DNA of 64,000 nucleotides from a virus (IMGVR_UViG_3300010885_020795:62001-126000); one strand, 5' to 3'. Shown: positions 46,232 through 53,785, counted from the stretch's first letter. Translations and numbers: made by a program. Notes: generated from the letters alone by a model not told the origin.

Positions 46232-46462
46232 ATGGACATTAAAGATTTACCATTAAGAACATTACAGTTAGAAGCAGCCAGAGTTATCAGCTCTATGGAA
46301 GCAACCAACGATAACATACATAAATTTAACAAGGCAAGCAGACATAATAGTCAAGGTTGGTACATAGCCGCTGTCGAATGGTACGTAAAAGAATACGGCG
46401 GCATGCCCAGCGAAACAGGACCGGGAAAAGACATTAAGTTTGTCTATGAACAAGATGAGTGA
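46232..46462 (+). CDS. Small protein between radical SAM genes
   Basis: The ATG at 46232 follows the TATAAATA box directly. An in-frame ATG at 46172 would lie deep in the previous gene. The 76-residue product is helical at the start (LRTLQLEAARVISSM) and Trp/Tyr/Gly-rich later (GWYIAAVEWYVKEYGG). It overlaps the 46455 gene by 8 bases. Its size and position would fit a small partner or substrate of the neighbouring radical SAM enzymes, but there is no leader-core peptide signature. Confidence 0.6.
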   Translation: MDIKDLPLRTLQLEAARVISSMEATNDNIHKFNKASRHNSQGWYIAAVEWYVKEYGGMPSETGPGKDIKFVYEQDE

Positions 46463-47621
46463 TTTAAAAACCAGTGAATACGACTTTACTAAGATTCCCT
46501 ACAGTGACTTAGTAAGAGTTGGACAAAGAACAATGCTGTACCGAGACATGTTCAGTGTGTCTTGGCTATTAGGACGTTATTGTAATTACCGCTGTAGCTA
46601 TTGCTGGCCCTATGCTCGCAGTGATACAAAAGATCACAGACCCACTCCTTTAATGTTACACACAGTGGATGAAATTAAACGACAAGCTCGCGAGCGCGGA
46701 TTTAATAGTTTTCACTTTAGCCTAAGTGGCGGAGAGCCTACATTCCATCCGGCTTACATTGATATTTTAAATCATTTAAACAATGATGTACATAATACAA
46801 ACTATACCAGCGTACATATGACATCAAACATGAGCCGTCCATTAAAGTGGTTTGAAACACAGTACGTACCAGCAGTTAAGAACTTTCATCGTGCTAGTAT
46901 TACTGCCAGTTGTCATCGTGAGCATGTTGACACAGATAAAAAGGTCGAAGAGTTTGCTGACAAGTTGGTGCTATGTCAAGAATACGACACGCAGATAACT
47001 ATTAACATGGTCATGGTACCGGAACAGTTCAATGAGATCTATGACTTGGCATTATACTTTCATAACAGAGGCATCAACGTAACACTCAAACCGCAGAGCG
47101 ATCCAACTGCTAGTCGTGTAGTAGATGGTTATACTCCTGAGATGTTGGCTAAGTTACATAATGGTATGCCACAACGTGCATTCACAGAAGTTAAAGCCGC
47201 AAGAGCAGACTTGGTTAAACGTCCCAAGCCTACGTATATGATTGACAGAGCAGATCCTGGATTCAAGCAACAAGCAGGTGTTGATGCACACTACCAAGTG
47301 GAGTTCATTGACAAAGAAGGCAAGCCGTGGTTCATGGATCAAGCTGAGCGTTTTAATGCATTTAACTTTAATAACTTTAATCAGTGGGAATGTAGTAGTG
47401 GCTATCGAAGTATCATTATTCGTGAACCAGATGGCACAGTAAAGCGTAGTTATAGCTGTAGCGAAGTTCCATTGGGACACATTGAAACAGGCTTTAAGTT
47501 ATACGACAAGCCCATGCCCTGCGGTGGAACTAGCTGTGTAAGTAGTGCTGACAGTAAAATTCCTAAACGTGCGCCTGGAACAAAGTTACCGTTGTTCCCT
47601 GGGGATAAAACCTATGAATGA
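46455..47621 (+). CDS. Radical SAM protein with C-terminal cysteine domain
   Basis: I use ATG 46455 (ATGAGTGA overlap). ATG 46446 and TTG 46440 are alternatives. The product of about 388 residues has C43-x3-C47-x2-C50 (CNYRCSYC), FSLSGGEPTFHP and a C-terminal auxiliary region QWECSSGYRSI, SYSCSEVPLGH and MPCGGTSCVSS. It is the fused counterpart of the split 41262/41980 pair. The auxiliary cluster suggests oxidation-type radical chemistry or an extra substrate contact. Confidence 0.88.
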   Translation: MSDLKTSEYDFTKIPYSDLVRVGQRTMLYRDMFSVSWLLGRYCNYRCSYCWPYARSDTKDHRPTPLMLHTVDEIKRQARERGFNSFHFSLSGGEPTFHPAYIDILNHLNNDVHNTNYTSVHMTSNMSRPLKWFETQYVPAVKNFHRASITASCHREHVDTDKKVEEFADKLVLCQEYDTQITINMVMVPEQFNEIYDLALYFHNRGINVTLKPQSDPTASRVVDGYTPEMLAKLHNGMPQRAFTEVKAARADLVKRPKPTYMIDRADPGFKQQAGVDAHYQVEFIDKEGKPWFMDQAERFNAFNFNNFNQWECSSGYRSIIIREPDGTVKRSYSCSEVPLGHIETGFKLYDKPMPCGGTSCVSSADSKIPKRAPGTKLPLFPGDKTYE

Positions 47622-48246
47622 AATAGAATTATATAACTGTCTAACTAGATTTGGTCAACTATATGAATTGAGTATTAAAGACGACGTCTTTGATTTATTA
47701 AACAATATAAAAAAATTCGACTCTGATTGGAAAGTTTATAATCCAAGAAAGAAAATTAATAGACAGGGTCTAAGCATTACCAGCATCGATGGTGGACTGT
47801 CTGGTATACCAGACTTGGACAGCGTATATGAATATAATAAAACAAACAATTTACTGTTAACAGAAAGTTCTTTTAATAAAAAAACACCGGTGTATCAATA
47901 CTGTGCTAAGTGGCTGGACTTCTTAGGAGATAACATTGGGCGAACACATCTTATAAGACTAGGGCCCGGTGGCTATTTTCCTATACACCGCGATAACAAA
48001 ACATTGTCTATAAGTAATTTTCGTTTGTTTGTACCCATTGAAAATTGTAACTATCCTAAGATGACTTTTGTTTTAAATAGAGAGATGTTAAATTTTAACC
48101 ATGGGTCTATGTATTTTATGGATACTTGTTTGGAGCACTATTTGTTCAATCACGATGCATATGATGATTCTACATTTATGGTAGTCAATGTAAACTTAAC
48201 TGAAAGTGCAGTTACATCAGTTCTGCAACATTTGAAAGCGGGATGA
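47614..48246 (+). CDS. 2OG-Fe(II) oxygenase, aspartyl hydroxylase-like
   Basis: ATG 47614 lies nine bases after a GGGG and overlaps the previous stop. The 210-residue protein has LGPGGYFPIHRDN (His125, Asp127), FRLFVPIEN, and GSMYFMDTCLEHYLFN (His175), the H-x-D...H iron facial triad of the double-stranded beta-helix oxygenases. The spacing resembles aspartyl/asparaginyl beta-hydroxylases. It may hydroxylate a protein or a product of the radical SAM block. Confidence 0.75.
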   Translation: MNEIELYNCLTRFGQLYELSIKDDVFDLLNNIKKFDSDWKVYNPRKKINRQGLSITSIDGGLSGIPDLDSVYEYNKTNNLLLTESSFNKKTPVYQYCAKWLDFLGDNIGRTHLIRLGPGGYFPIHRDNKTLSISNFRLFVPIENCNYPKMTFVLNREMLNFNHGSMYFMDTCLEHYLFNHDAYDDSTFMVVNVNLTESAVTSVLQHLKAG

Positions 48247-48247
48247 T

Positions 48248-48799
48248 ATGAAAATTTTAATTGCAGGAAATCCTAGCTACGGCGTAGCACAATCGATTAA
48301 AGAAGAACTAAGTATGCACGAACTTGTATTTGCAAGTCGTAGTTCAGGTTTTGATTTAACAAAAGCAGAAGTTCAGCAACAATTTGCAGATTTATGTGCG
48401 GATGCAGACACAGTTATATTATGTAGTGCTTTATGGAAATTTAATCAAACTCTATTGTTAGAAGCAGTTTATAAAAAATTAAAAGCATTGAATAAACGAA
48501 CATTGATTATAGCAATTGGTAGCACCACAGACAGAGTAATGAAAGCCACTGATTGGTTGTACAATGCCGAAAAGAAAGCATTGCGAGATTATTGTAATAG
48601 TTTAGGTATTGCAGGCGTTTGGTCAGCAGGGCCTAGAGTTACTTTAATCAGTTTTGGCACATTGAGTAATATGCAGGCCAAACATCCTGACAGAAAAACA
48701 ATGCCAATAAAAAAGGCCGCCGAGTATATTAAATGGATACTCGAACAGCCTTCGGATTTACACATTAACGAAATTAGTGTAGATCCCTTACAAGCCTAA
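48248..48799 (+). CDS. Short-chain dehydrogenase-like protein
   Basis: The 183-residue protein begins with a Rossmann-type strand (KILIAGNPSYGVAQSI), although the usual Gly-rich loop is altered. It has VILCSALW in the NNAG position, IIAIGSTTD as the catalytic Ser strand and YNAEKKAL as the YxxxK pair. It is a shortened member of the SDR family. It is the last plus-strand gene and ends tail-to-tail with thyX, overlapping it by 12 bases. Confidence 0.65.
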   Translation: MKILIAGNPSYGVAQSIKEELSMHELVFASRSSGFDLTKAEVQQQFADLCADADTVILCSALWKFNQTLLLEAVYKKLKALNKRTLIIAIGSTTDRVMKATDWLYNAEKKALRDYCNSLGIAGVWSAGPRVTLISFGTLSNMQAKHPDRKTMPIKKAAEYIKWILEQPSDLHINEISVDPLQA

Positions 48800-49672
48800 T
48801 TTGTCTTTAAATTCTCGTAACTCTCTAGCGCCCAAGCCTGCATCTAAGCCCAGGGCTTTTTCGTCATTGCCGTATTTTTCAACCAGTGCCTGCCATTTAG
48901 ACTGACTAATCAAACTCTTAACTAGTTGGTATTCCCCTGCACTTAGTTTAACTGAATTAACAGCATAGTCTTCAAATGCTTGACATGCCTCTGGGAACAA
49001 TGGTTTAACTAGGTTATACATGGCACCAGCAAATTCCCGGATCTCCCACTGTGCATGTGGATCCATACGCAAGCGAGCCATGTGTAAAAAATTCTTCAAG
49101 TTAGCTTTCCAATACAATTCTGTATATCCGCCTACTGGAAGCACACTTCTAGCCAACTCACGAGCAAGACCACTATCGTCTTTGCCTAGTAAACTTGTAT
49201 ACTCTTTATAAGCATTAAAGAAACTACGTTGGAAGGCATGTTGTACTCCACGTTTTTCTTCAAAGCCCCATTCGCTGTCTTCACGGCCTTGTTTATTAGT
49301 TGTACTTTGCTTTTGGATTTGTTCTAATTCAGGAATGTAAAACTCATCTGTGAGCACACTATATCGAGCACTATATTCGTTCATGCTGGCTGTACGATGA
49401 CGTACAAGTTGTCGCATAACGAAGATAGGAAGTTTAATATGGAACTTTACTTCGCACATTTCAAATGGTGTAGTATGTTCGTGACGCATTAGATAACGAA
49501 TTAAGTTTCTATCGTCTTGAACTTGTTTTGTACCGGCACCATAGCTGACACGAGCGGCCTGCACTATTGCGCTGTCACTGCCCATGTGATCAACTAGACC
49601 AACGAATCCGTGATCTAGTACTGGAAGATATTTTTTATCTTCCTCAAAATTAATTTCTGATTTAACTGTCAT
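48788..49672 (-). CDS. thyX: Flavin-dependent thymidylate synthase
   Basis: The 294-residue protein has the ThyX signature RHRTASMNEYSAR at 91-103, binding FAD and dUMP, and RHEHTTPFE for the substrate site. It makes dTMP from dUMP with methylenetetrahydrofolate and NADPH, supplying thymidine for phage DNA. Length is slightly above the usual 220-250 residues because of an insertion after the signature. It overlaps the small gene upstream of it by four bases, and its end overlaps the plus-strand SDR gene. Confidence 0.97.
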   Translation of the reverse strand: MTVKSEINFEEDKKYLPVLDHGFVGLVDHMGSDSAIVQAARVSYGAGTKQVQDDRNLIRYLMRHEHTTPFEMCEVKFHIKLPIFVMRQLVRHRTASMNEYSARYSVLTDEFYIPELEQIQKQSTTNKQGREDSEWGFEEKRGVQHAFQRSFFNAYKEYTSLLGKDDSGLARELARSVLPVGGYTELYWKANLKNFLHMARLRMDPHAQWEIREFAGAMYNLVKPLFPEACQAFEDYAVNSVKLSAGEYQLVKSLISQSKWQALVEKYGNDEKALGLDAGLGARELREFKDKLGL

Positions 49673-49974
49673 TCTTCTTTGTCGAAATGTTGTTGAAACA
49701 ATCTACGAGTGTATTTTGTCACATTTGTTTTTAATTTAACGCTGTCGAGAAAAACCTCAACGTCTAAGACTTCTTCTCTCATATGTTCTAGTCCCTGGCT
49801 TTTTAAAACGTCTTTGGCGTCTTTCATTCCTTTAAGATCTTCTTGAGTAAACTCAAGTACATTCCCATCCTTCATTTTTAAGTGAAGGTGGGTTATGTAT
49901 TCTGTGGGGACTTCTTCCATGATAATATCTTTGAGAATATCATCGAAAGAACGGTCTTTTTTTCTAATGGCCAT
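49669..49974 (-). CDS. Small conserved-type phage protein
   Basis: The 101-residue protein starts with a basic helix (RKKDRSFDDILKDII) and continues with an acidic beta/alpha domain (HLHLKMKDGNVLEFTQEDL). AAGGA lies upstream of the ATG and TAAATA sits in the leader gap. It overlaps thyX by four bases. There is no recognised family. Confidence 0.75.
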   Translation of the reverse strand: MAIRKKDRSFDDILKDIIMEEVPTEYITHLHLKMKDGNVLEFTQEDLKGMKDAKDVLKSQGLEHMREEVLDVEVFLDSVKLKTNVTKYTRRLFQQHFDKEE

Positions 49975-49999
49975 TCCTCATCCTTTGATGTATTATTGT

Positions 50000-50005
50000 T
50001 ATTTA
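50000..50005 (-). promoter_or_regulatory. TAAATA box (minus strand)
   Basis: TAAATA on the minus strand overlaps the stop codon of the 50003 gene, about 25 bases before the 49974 start. This is a late-type candidate with a normal leader length. Confidence 0.3.
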
Positions 50006-50587
50006 CTTTTTTTTAGGACGGCCTCTACCACGCTTACCGGAATCAGCTGTAATAGTTGTAACACTATCTGCTGGTACGGTTGTTGTAGTTTGTGGGTCCA
50101 AAGCTTTTGCTTCCTCGATCAAACGCTTAGATTCTTTTAAATAGAACGCGGCCTGTGATCTAAGATTGTTAGCAATATCTTTGTCACTTAAAACTCCGGC
50201 AGTTTTTTCTTGTTGTTTTTGATCTGCTTGCTCTTTAATATCATTAAGTTGTTTATTAAGTTCTCTAAGATTAATAGCAATTCCAGGAGCAGGCATCATT
50301 TCGATTTGATCTACTTGTTTCTTTTTCAACCAACCAAATTGATGCATGGCTTGTAACATATTGTTACCATCGTGGAACACTTCTCTTTGAGCGAAAGAGT
50401 AGAAGTCCATTTCGCTTTGGGCTGTTGGACTTTCTACTGATTCGATCAACTTATCATGATAATTAGCAGGCAATGCCTCAGTTTCAACAATCAGACAGCT
50501 ACCTTCGTCACCGGGCAAAGTACGAAACACAACAATACATTTTTTGTTTGTGTCAATGGTTTGTCCAACGTGTTTAATAAACGGCAT
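50003..50587 (-). CDS. AT-hook-tailed phage protein
   Basis: The 194-residue protein has an N-terminal mixed domain, a long helical middle (LNDIKEQADQKQQEK) and a C-terminal GKRGRGRPKKK, a textbook AT-hook that binds the minor groove of AT-rich DNA. It may attach to the phage genome during transcription, replication or packaging. AGGGG precedes the ATG. The domain before the hook is not recognised. Confidence 0.8.
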   Translation of the reverse strand: MPFIKHVGQTIDTNKKCIVVFRTLPGDEGSCLIVETEALPANYHDKLIESVESPTAQSEMDFYSFAQREVFHDGNNMLQAMHQFGWLKKKQVDQIEMMPAPGIAINLRELNKQLNDIKEQADQKQQEKTAGVLSDKDIANNLRSQAAFYLKESKRLIEEAKALDPQTTTTVPADSVTTITADSGKRGRGRPKKK

Positions 50588-50601
50588 AATTGCCCCTTTC
50601 C

Positions 50602-50880
50602 TTATTCAGCTACTAGTGCAGTACCGTCAGCTGGTGGAACATCTGTTGGTGCTTCAGCTATTACTTCTACTGGTGCAGTACCGTCAGCTGGTTGTTCAGC
50701 TTGGGCTTGTGCTTCAGCGGCCGCGGCTGCTTCGTCTTGTTGTTTCTTAGCATCAGCTAAAAAGGCATTCAACTTTGATGCCGCGTCGCCAACGACACCG
50801 ACTTCTAAAATGCTAAAAGTACCGCGTTTAACTGCTAATTCGATTGCGGCTAATAGAATTGAAAGATCTTGTAAGTTCAT
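50602..50880 (-). CDS. Small Ala/Pro-rich protein
   Basis: ATG 50880 has GGAG six bases upstream; an earlier in-frame ATG at 50898 lies in the leader hairpin region and is not used. The 92-residue protein has a helical first half (NLQDLSILLAAIELAVKRG) and a low-complexity Ala/Gln/Pro tail with two PADGTA repeats. It follows a full TATAAATA box, so it is a likely abundant late protein. Function unknown; small virion or scaffold protein is possible. Confidence 0.75.
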   Translation of the reverse strand: MNLQDLSILLAAIELAVKRGTFSILEVGVVGDAASKLNAFLADAKKQQDEAAAAAEAQAQAEQPADGTAPVEVIAEAPTDVPPADGTALVAE

Positions 50881-50891
50881 ATTTTCTCCTT

Positions 50892-50911
50892 CGTACATGT
50901 CTTTATGTACG
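50892..50911 (-). other. Leader hairpin between late promoter and start
   Basis: The inverted repeat CGTACAT/ATGTACG with a six-base loop lies just before the ribosome binding site of the 50880 gene. In T4, 5' hairpins of this kind can stabilise abundant late messages. That role here is inferred. Confidence 0.5.
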
Positions 50912-50916
50912 TATTC

Positions 50917-50924
50917 TATTTATA
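50917..50924 (-). promoter_or_regulatory. TATAAATA late promoter, full match
   Basis: CTATAAATAG on the minus strand is a perfect T4-type late box, followed by a leader hairpin and GGAG before ATG 50880. It is the clearest late promoter in the window. Confidence 0.65.
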
Positions 50925-50949
50925 GAGTGGTGTCTTATATTTGACCTAC

Positions 50950-50975
50950 AAAAAAAGGGCAGTTACCTGCCCTTT
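50950..50975 (-). terminator. Rho-independent terminator after the VWA gene
   Basis: The nine-base stem AAAGGGCAG/CTGCCCTTT with a four-base loop is followed on the minus strand by a run of T (7 including the stem end). It lies 18 bases after the stop of the 50993 gene and separates it from the 50880 late unit. Confidence 0.85.
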
Positions 50976-50992
50976 ATAAAACTTTTTTTAGA

Positions 50993-52189
50993 TTAAACAG
51001 TTTCCGGAGTAAATGTGTAATGTGCAGTGACACCAAATGGAGCTTCAATGGTTTCGTTACCATGTACAACAAATAATGTATCACAATAATTTTCATCACC
51101 CCAGCTACCAAAAGGATATCCGTCTGTAAACATGATAAACTGTTTAGGATTAATATCGTTGTCTTTCATGTATTGGAAACAAGCATCAAAATCTGTACCA
51201 CCGCCACCCATTGGATCGTAGTCATAGATTTCATCAAAGCCGTCTTCGGTATATGTAACTGGATTATAGATTTCTGTGTCGAAACTAAACACATGAATGG
51301 TATAACTAGTATACATATCCATCATACCTTTAACTTCACTCAAGAAGTCACGCACCATGTCTTCGGAAATAGATCCTGAAGCATCAATAGCAATAACAAC
51401 ATCTAAGTGTTCTGCTGGCAACATACCTGGCAGTACTGCACCGGTATGCCATGCTTTACGACTGGGACGCATAAAGCTATAATTATTCTTCAAATTACTT
51501 TCTAATTGAATACGCAACAGATCTTGCCAGCGCATTTTTGGAGCAGTAAATTGTTGAATTAAACGACGAATGCCTGTGGGTACATTTCCTGCACCTGCGG
51601 CCTGAGCACTTTGTAATACCGCTTCTTTAAGCTCGTCTTTAATTTTCTTTTGCGTCTCGGCATCAATCTTAATACCGCTGGATTTGGATTTGCCGTCACT
51701 GCCTTTGCCATCGTCCTTGCCTTCTTCTCCTGATCCGTCCATGTGCATGTCCAAAGTCATTTGAATTTTGACAGCATTCTTCATCAGCTCGTCATAAATT
51801 TCTTCTGTGGTTTTTTCGCGATATTTTGGATCCCACAGGATTGGCACTTTGGTAATTTTCTTACCTACGTTATTTTGAATCAACATGTCGTTGATAACAT
51901 AGTCACCGGCCATGTTCCAAACTTGGGGTTCGCGATCATTGCGGCGACCCATATGATTATAAATGCAATGACCAACTTCGTGACCAAACAAGAAAACCAA
52001 TTCGTCGTCGTCAAGACTTTCAATGAACTTGTCGCAATAATAAAAATGGCGACCATCTGTTGCGGCAGTACTGCACCAATCGCTGGCTTCGACTAGTTTC
52101 AAGCGAGTTGCAAGGTTGCCCCAAAATGGATGCTTGAGCAACATTTTAACACGAGCTTTAGTTAAGCGATCTTTTGTTGTAAATTTCAT
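50993..52189 (-). CDS. VWA-domain protein with metallopeptidase-like domain
   Basis: The 398-residue protein has FGHEVGHCIYNH (HExxH at 70-74), typical of the DUF2201-type peptidase-like domain. A charged linker of about 150-180 follows, then a VWA domain with IAIDASGS (269-273), the metal-adhesion site. Such proteins pair with MoxR ATPases, here the 52594 gene, as chaperone or remodelling systems. A sigma70-like promoter lies directly upstream and a terminator follows, so it can be transcribed alone. The target is unknown. Confidence 0.88.
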   Translation of the reverse strand: MKFTTKDRLTKARVKMLLKHPFWGNLATRLKLVEASDWCSTAATDGRHFYYCDKFIESLDDDELVFLFGHEVGHCIYNHMGRRNDREPQVWNMAGDYVINDMLIQNNVGKKITKVPILWDPKYREKTTEEIYDELMKNAVKIQMTLDMHMDGSGEEGKDDGKGSDGKSKSSGIKIDAETQKKIKDELKEAVLQSAQAAGAGNVPTGIRRLIQQFTAPKMRWQDLLRIQLESNLKNNYSFMRPSRKAWHTGAVLPGMLPAEHLDVVIAIDASGSISEDMVRDFLSEVKGMMDMYTSYTIHVFSFDTEIYNPVTYTEDGFDEIYDYDPMGGGGTDFDACFQYMKDNDINPKQFIMFTDGYPFGSWGDENYCDTLFVVHGNETIEAPFGVTAHYTFTPETV

Positions 52190-52212
52190 CTTCTACTCCA
52201 GTTAATATAGTA

Positions 52213-52241
52213 ATTATACTATAAGTGGGAATTATTGTCAA
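52213..52241 (-). promoter_or_regulatory. Sigma70-like promoter, TTGACA-17-TATAAT
   Basis: A perfect -35 (52236-52241) and a perfect -10 (52213-52218) are separated by 17 bases and point into the VWA gene. The -35 sits right after the stop of the 52242 gene. Confidence 0.85.
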
Positions 52242-52601
52242 TTAAAGGCCGAATTTCAAACGGCATAAGAACGCACTTTCTGCGTCCTTAAACCAAATAG
52301 TTTTTGTGCCCAAAGGGGCATAATAATGCAATGGCTTGATTGACATTTGCTTACACCATTTAACTATTTCAGTTCTAACCTTTCCCTGAGTGTAATCGAT
52401 TTCACTCCAAGTCATTTTGGCATTATCAAAATAGTCAATGATAGTATCTCTAGTGATAAGATCATTTCCCAACACACTTCTTACATATTCCATATCACCG
52501 TAGACTAACTCCAACATTGTAGACCGGAAAGGGACACCTTTTCCCGTTTCCAGTCTATCGGATTGTAAGTGGGACATGAGTCCCACATCAATATTACTCA
52601 C
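52242..52601 (-). CDS. Small phage protein after MoxR
   Basis: The frame can start at GTG 52601 or TTG 52604, overlapping the end of the MoxR gene, or at ATG 52577, which lies in the loop of a seven-base hairpin. The 110-120 residue product contains MLELVYGDMEYVRSVLG, MTWSEIDYTQG and WCKQMSIKPLHYY, and no known motif. Context links it to the MoxR/VWA pair, perhaps as an adaptor. Confidence 0.65.
   Translation of the reverse strand: MSNIDVGLMSHLQSDRLETGKGVPFRSTMLELVYGDMEYVRSVLGNDLITRDTIIDYFDNAKMTWSEIDYTQGKVRTEIVKWCKQMSIKPLHYYAPLGTKTIWFKDAESAFLCRLKFGL
52569..52586 (-). other. Perfect hairpin over a possible start codon
   Basis: GTGGGACTCATGTCCCAC forms a seven-base stem with the ATG at 52577 partly in its loop. 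No T-run follows, so it is not a terminator. It may control the start of the 52242 gene. Confidence 0.4.
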
Positions 52602-53709
52602 CAATGTCCACTACCAAGTGAGCATAGCGTTTGAAGAACTCTGGGAAGTTCTTAAGCTTCTTGTGGTCAAAGGGCAAGTTATAGTTCTTAAGTGCAGTAT
52701 GAGCACCCATAATAACCATCTCTGCTTCAAAATTATCCATCATAAACTGGATAAAGTTTTCGCACATACTATGCCATGTATCCAACTTGCCGGATTTCTT
52801 AGCAGTCTCGTAGCCGTCTTTGAGCTCGTAGCACATACCAGTTGTCAACGAATACATCGCGGACACTTCTTTGGTCTTCAACTCTTTAACTTTGCCTGCC
52901 AACACGTCTGTGGGACTTGGCAAGTCTGCGGCAATCTTACGATGTGCCATAAACTTAATTGCAAGACCTTCGCCAACGCAACCTGCTACCATGTCTGTCT
53001 GCTCGTTGTCTGTCATCTCATTGTCAATGAGATCTGACACAAAGCTCCAGCTACGTGGAGTAGCAAAACTGCGGTCATGTACAGTAGGATCAAAGTTGTA
53101 CAGGTCTGCCTTTTGGTAGTTCAAATAACCAACCACGTCTTGGTGGATACGATTCTGCAGAGCCCACTGATTCCAGTCGGTAAAGTCTACACGAAGTTCA
53201 AAGTGAACAAATCGGTTAGCCAATGGAGTAGGCATACGATAAGTAACACCTTTGTCTGTCATACGGTTACCAGCCGCCATAATAACAACATTATCTGGCA
53301 ACTCATAAGTACCTACACGACGATTCAAAATAAGCTGATAGGCCGCGGCCTGTACAGCAGGTGCCGCACCAGCAAGTTCGTCCAAGAACAGGACAACTAC
53401 AGGATGCTTGTCGGCAAATTCTTTGTTAGGCAATTCGCTGGGTGGTGCCCACGACATTGTATTTTCTTGAGAATTGTAATAAGGAATACCTTTAATGTCT
53501 GTGGGTTCCCACAGATTCAAACGCACATCAATAAGTGCTCCGCCCATTTCTTCTGCCAACTGAGCGGCAAGGTCGGACTTACCTACGCCTGGAGGTCCCC
53601 AAAGGAACACCGGACGCTTGGCTTTCATAGCGCGGCGTACAAGACGCTTTGCTTCACTAATTTTTACGGTGCGACCTTCGCCAATGCCACTTTTGTCTGC
53701 TTTTGCCAT
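52594..53709 (-). CDS. MoxR-like AAA+ ATPase
   Basis: The 371-residue protein has FLWGPPGVGKS (Walker A, 38-45), VLFLDELAGA (Walker B, Asp110-Glu111), IMAAGNRMTDKG as sensor 1 and PTPLANRFVHFE with the arginine finger region. MoxR ATPases work with VWA proteins to insert metals or remodel complexes, and the VWA partner is encoded 400 bases downstream. AAGGAG precedes the ATG by nine bases, and a sigma70-like promoter lies 37 bases upstream. Confidence 0.92.
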   Translation of the reverse strand: MAKADKSGIGEGRTVKISEAKRLVRRAMKAKRPVFLWGPPGVGKSDLAAQLAEEMGGALIDVRLNLWEPTDIKGIPYYNSQENTMSWAPPSELPNKEFADKHPVVVLFLDELAGAAPAVQAAAYQLILNRRVGTYELPDNVVIMAAGNRMTDKGVTYRMPTPLANRFVHFELRVDFTDWNQWALQNRIHQDVVGYLNYQKADLYNFDPTVHDRSFATPRSWSFVSDLIDNEMTDNEQTDMVAGCVGEGLAIKFMAHRKIAADLPSPTDVLAGKVKELKTKEVSAMYSLTTGMCYELKDGYETAKKSGKLDTWHSMCENFIQFMMDNFEAEMVIMGAHTALKNYNLPFDHKKLKNFPEFFKRYAHLVVDIGE

Positions 53710-53745
53710 ATTGCTTTACTCCTTAAAATGTTTTGCAATGAATGT

Positions 53746-53774
53746 ATTATACAATAGACTGGAATTTCTGTCTA
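53746..53774 (-). promoter_or_regulatory. Sigma70-like promoter, TAGACA-17-TATAAT
   Basis: The -35 TAGACA (53769-53774), a 17-base spacer beginning GAAATTC, and TATAAT followed by AC point into the MoxR gene. The spacer start is shared with two neighbouring promoters. Confidence 0.75.
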
Positions 53775-53785
53775 TTAACGATTAA

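Noticed and set aside
46232-46462. RiPP precursor peptide for the radical SAM enzymes
   Set aside because: The protein has no leader-core layout, no repeated core and no cleavage site; it looks like an ordinary small folded protein.
50602-50898. Start at ATG 50898 for the Ala/Pro-rich protein
   Set aside because: It lies within the leader hairpin region, without a ribosome site, whereas ATG 50880 has GGAG.
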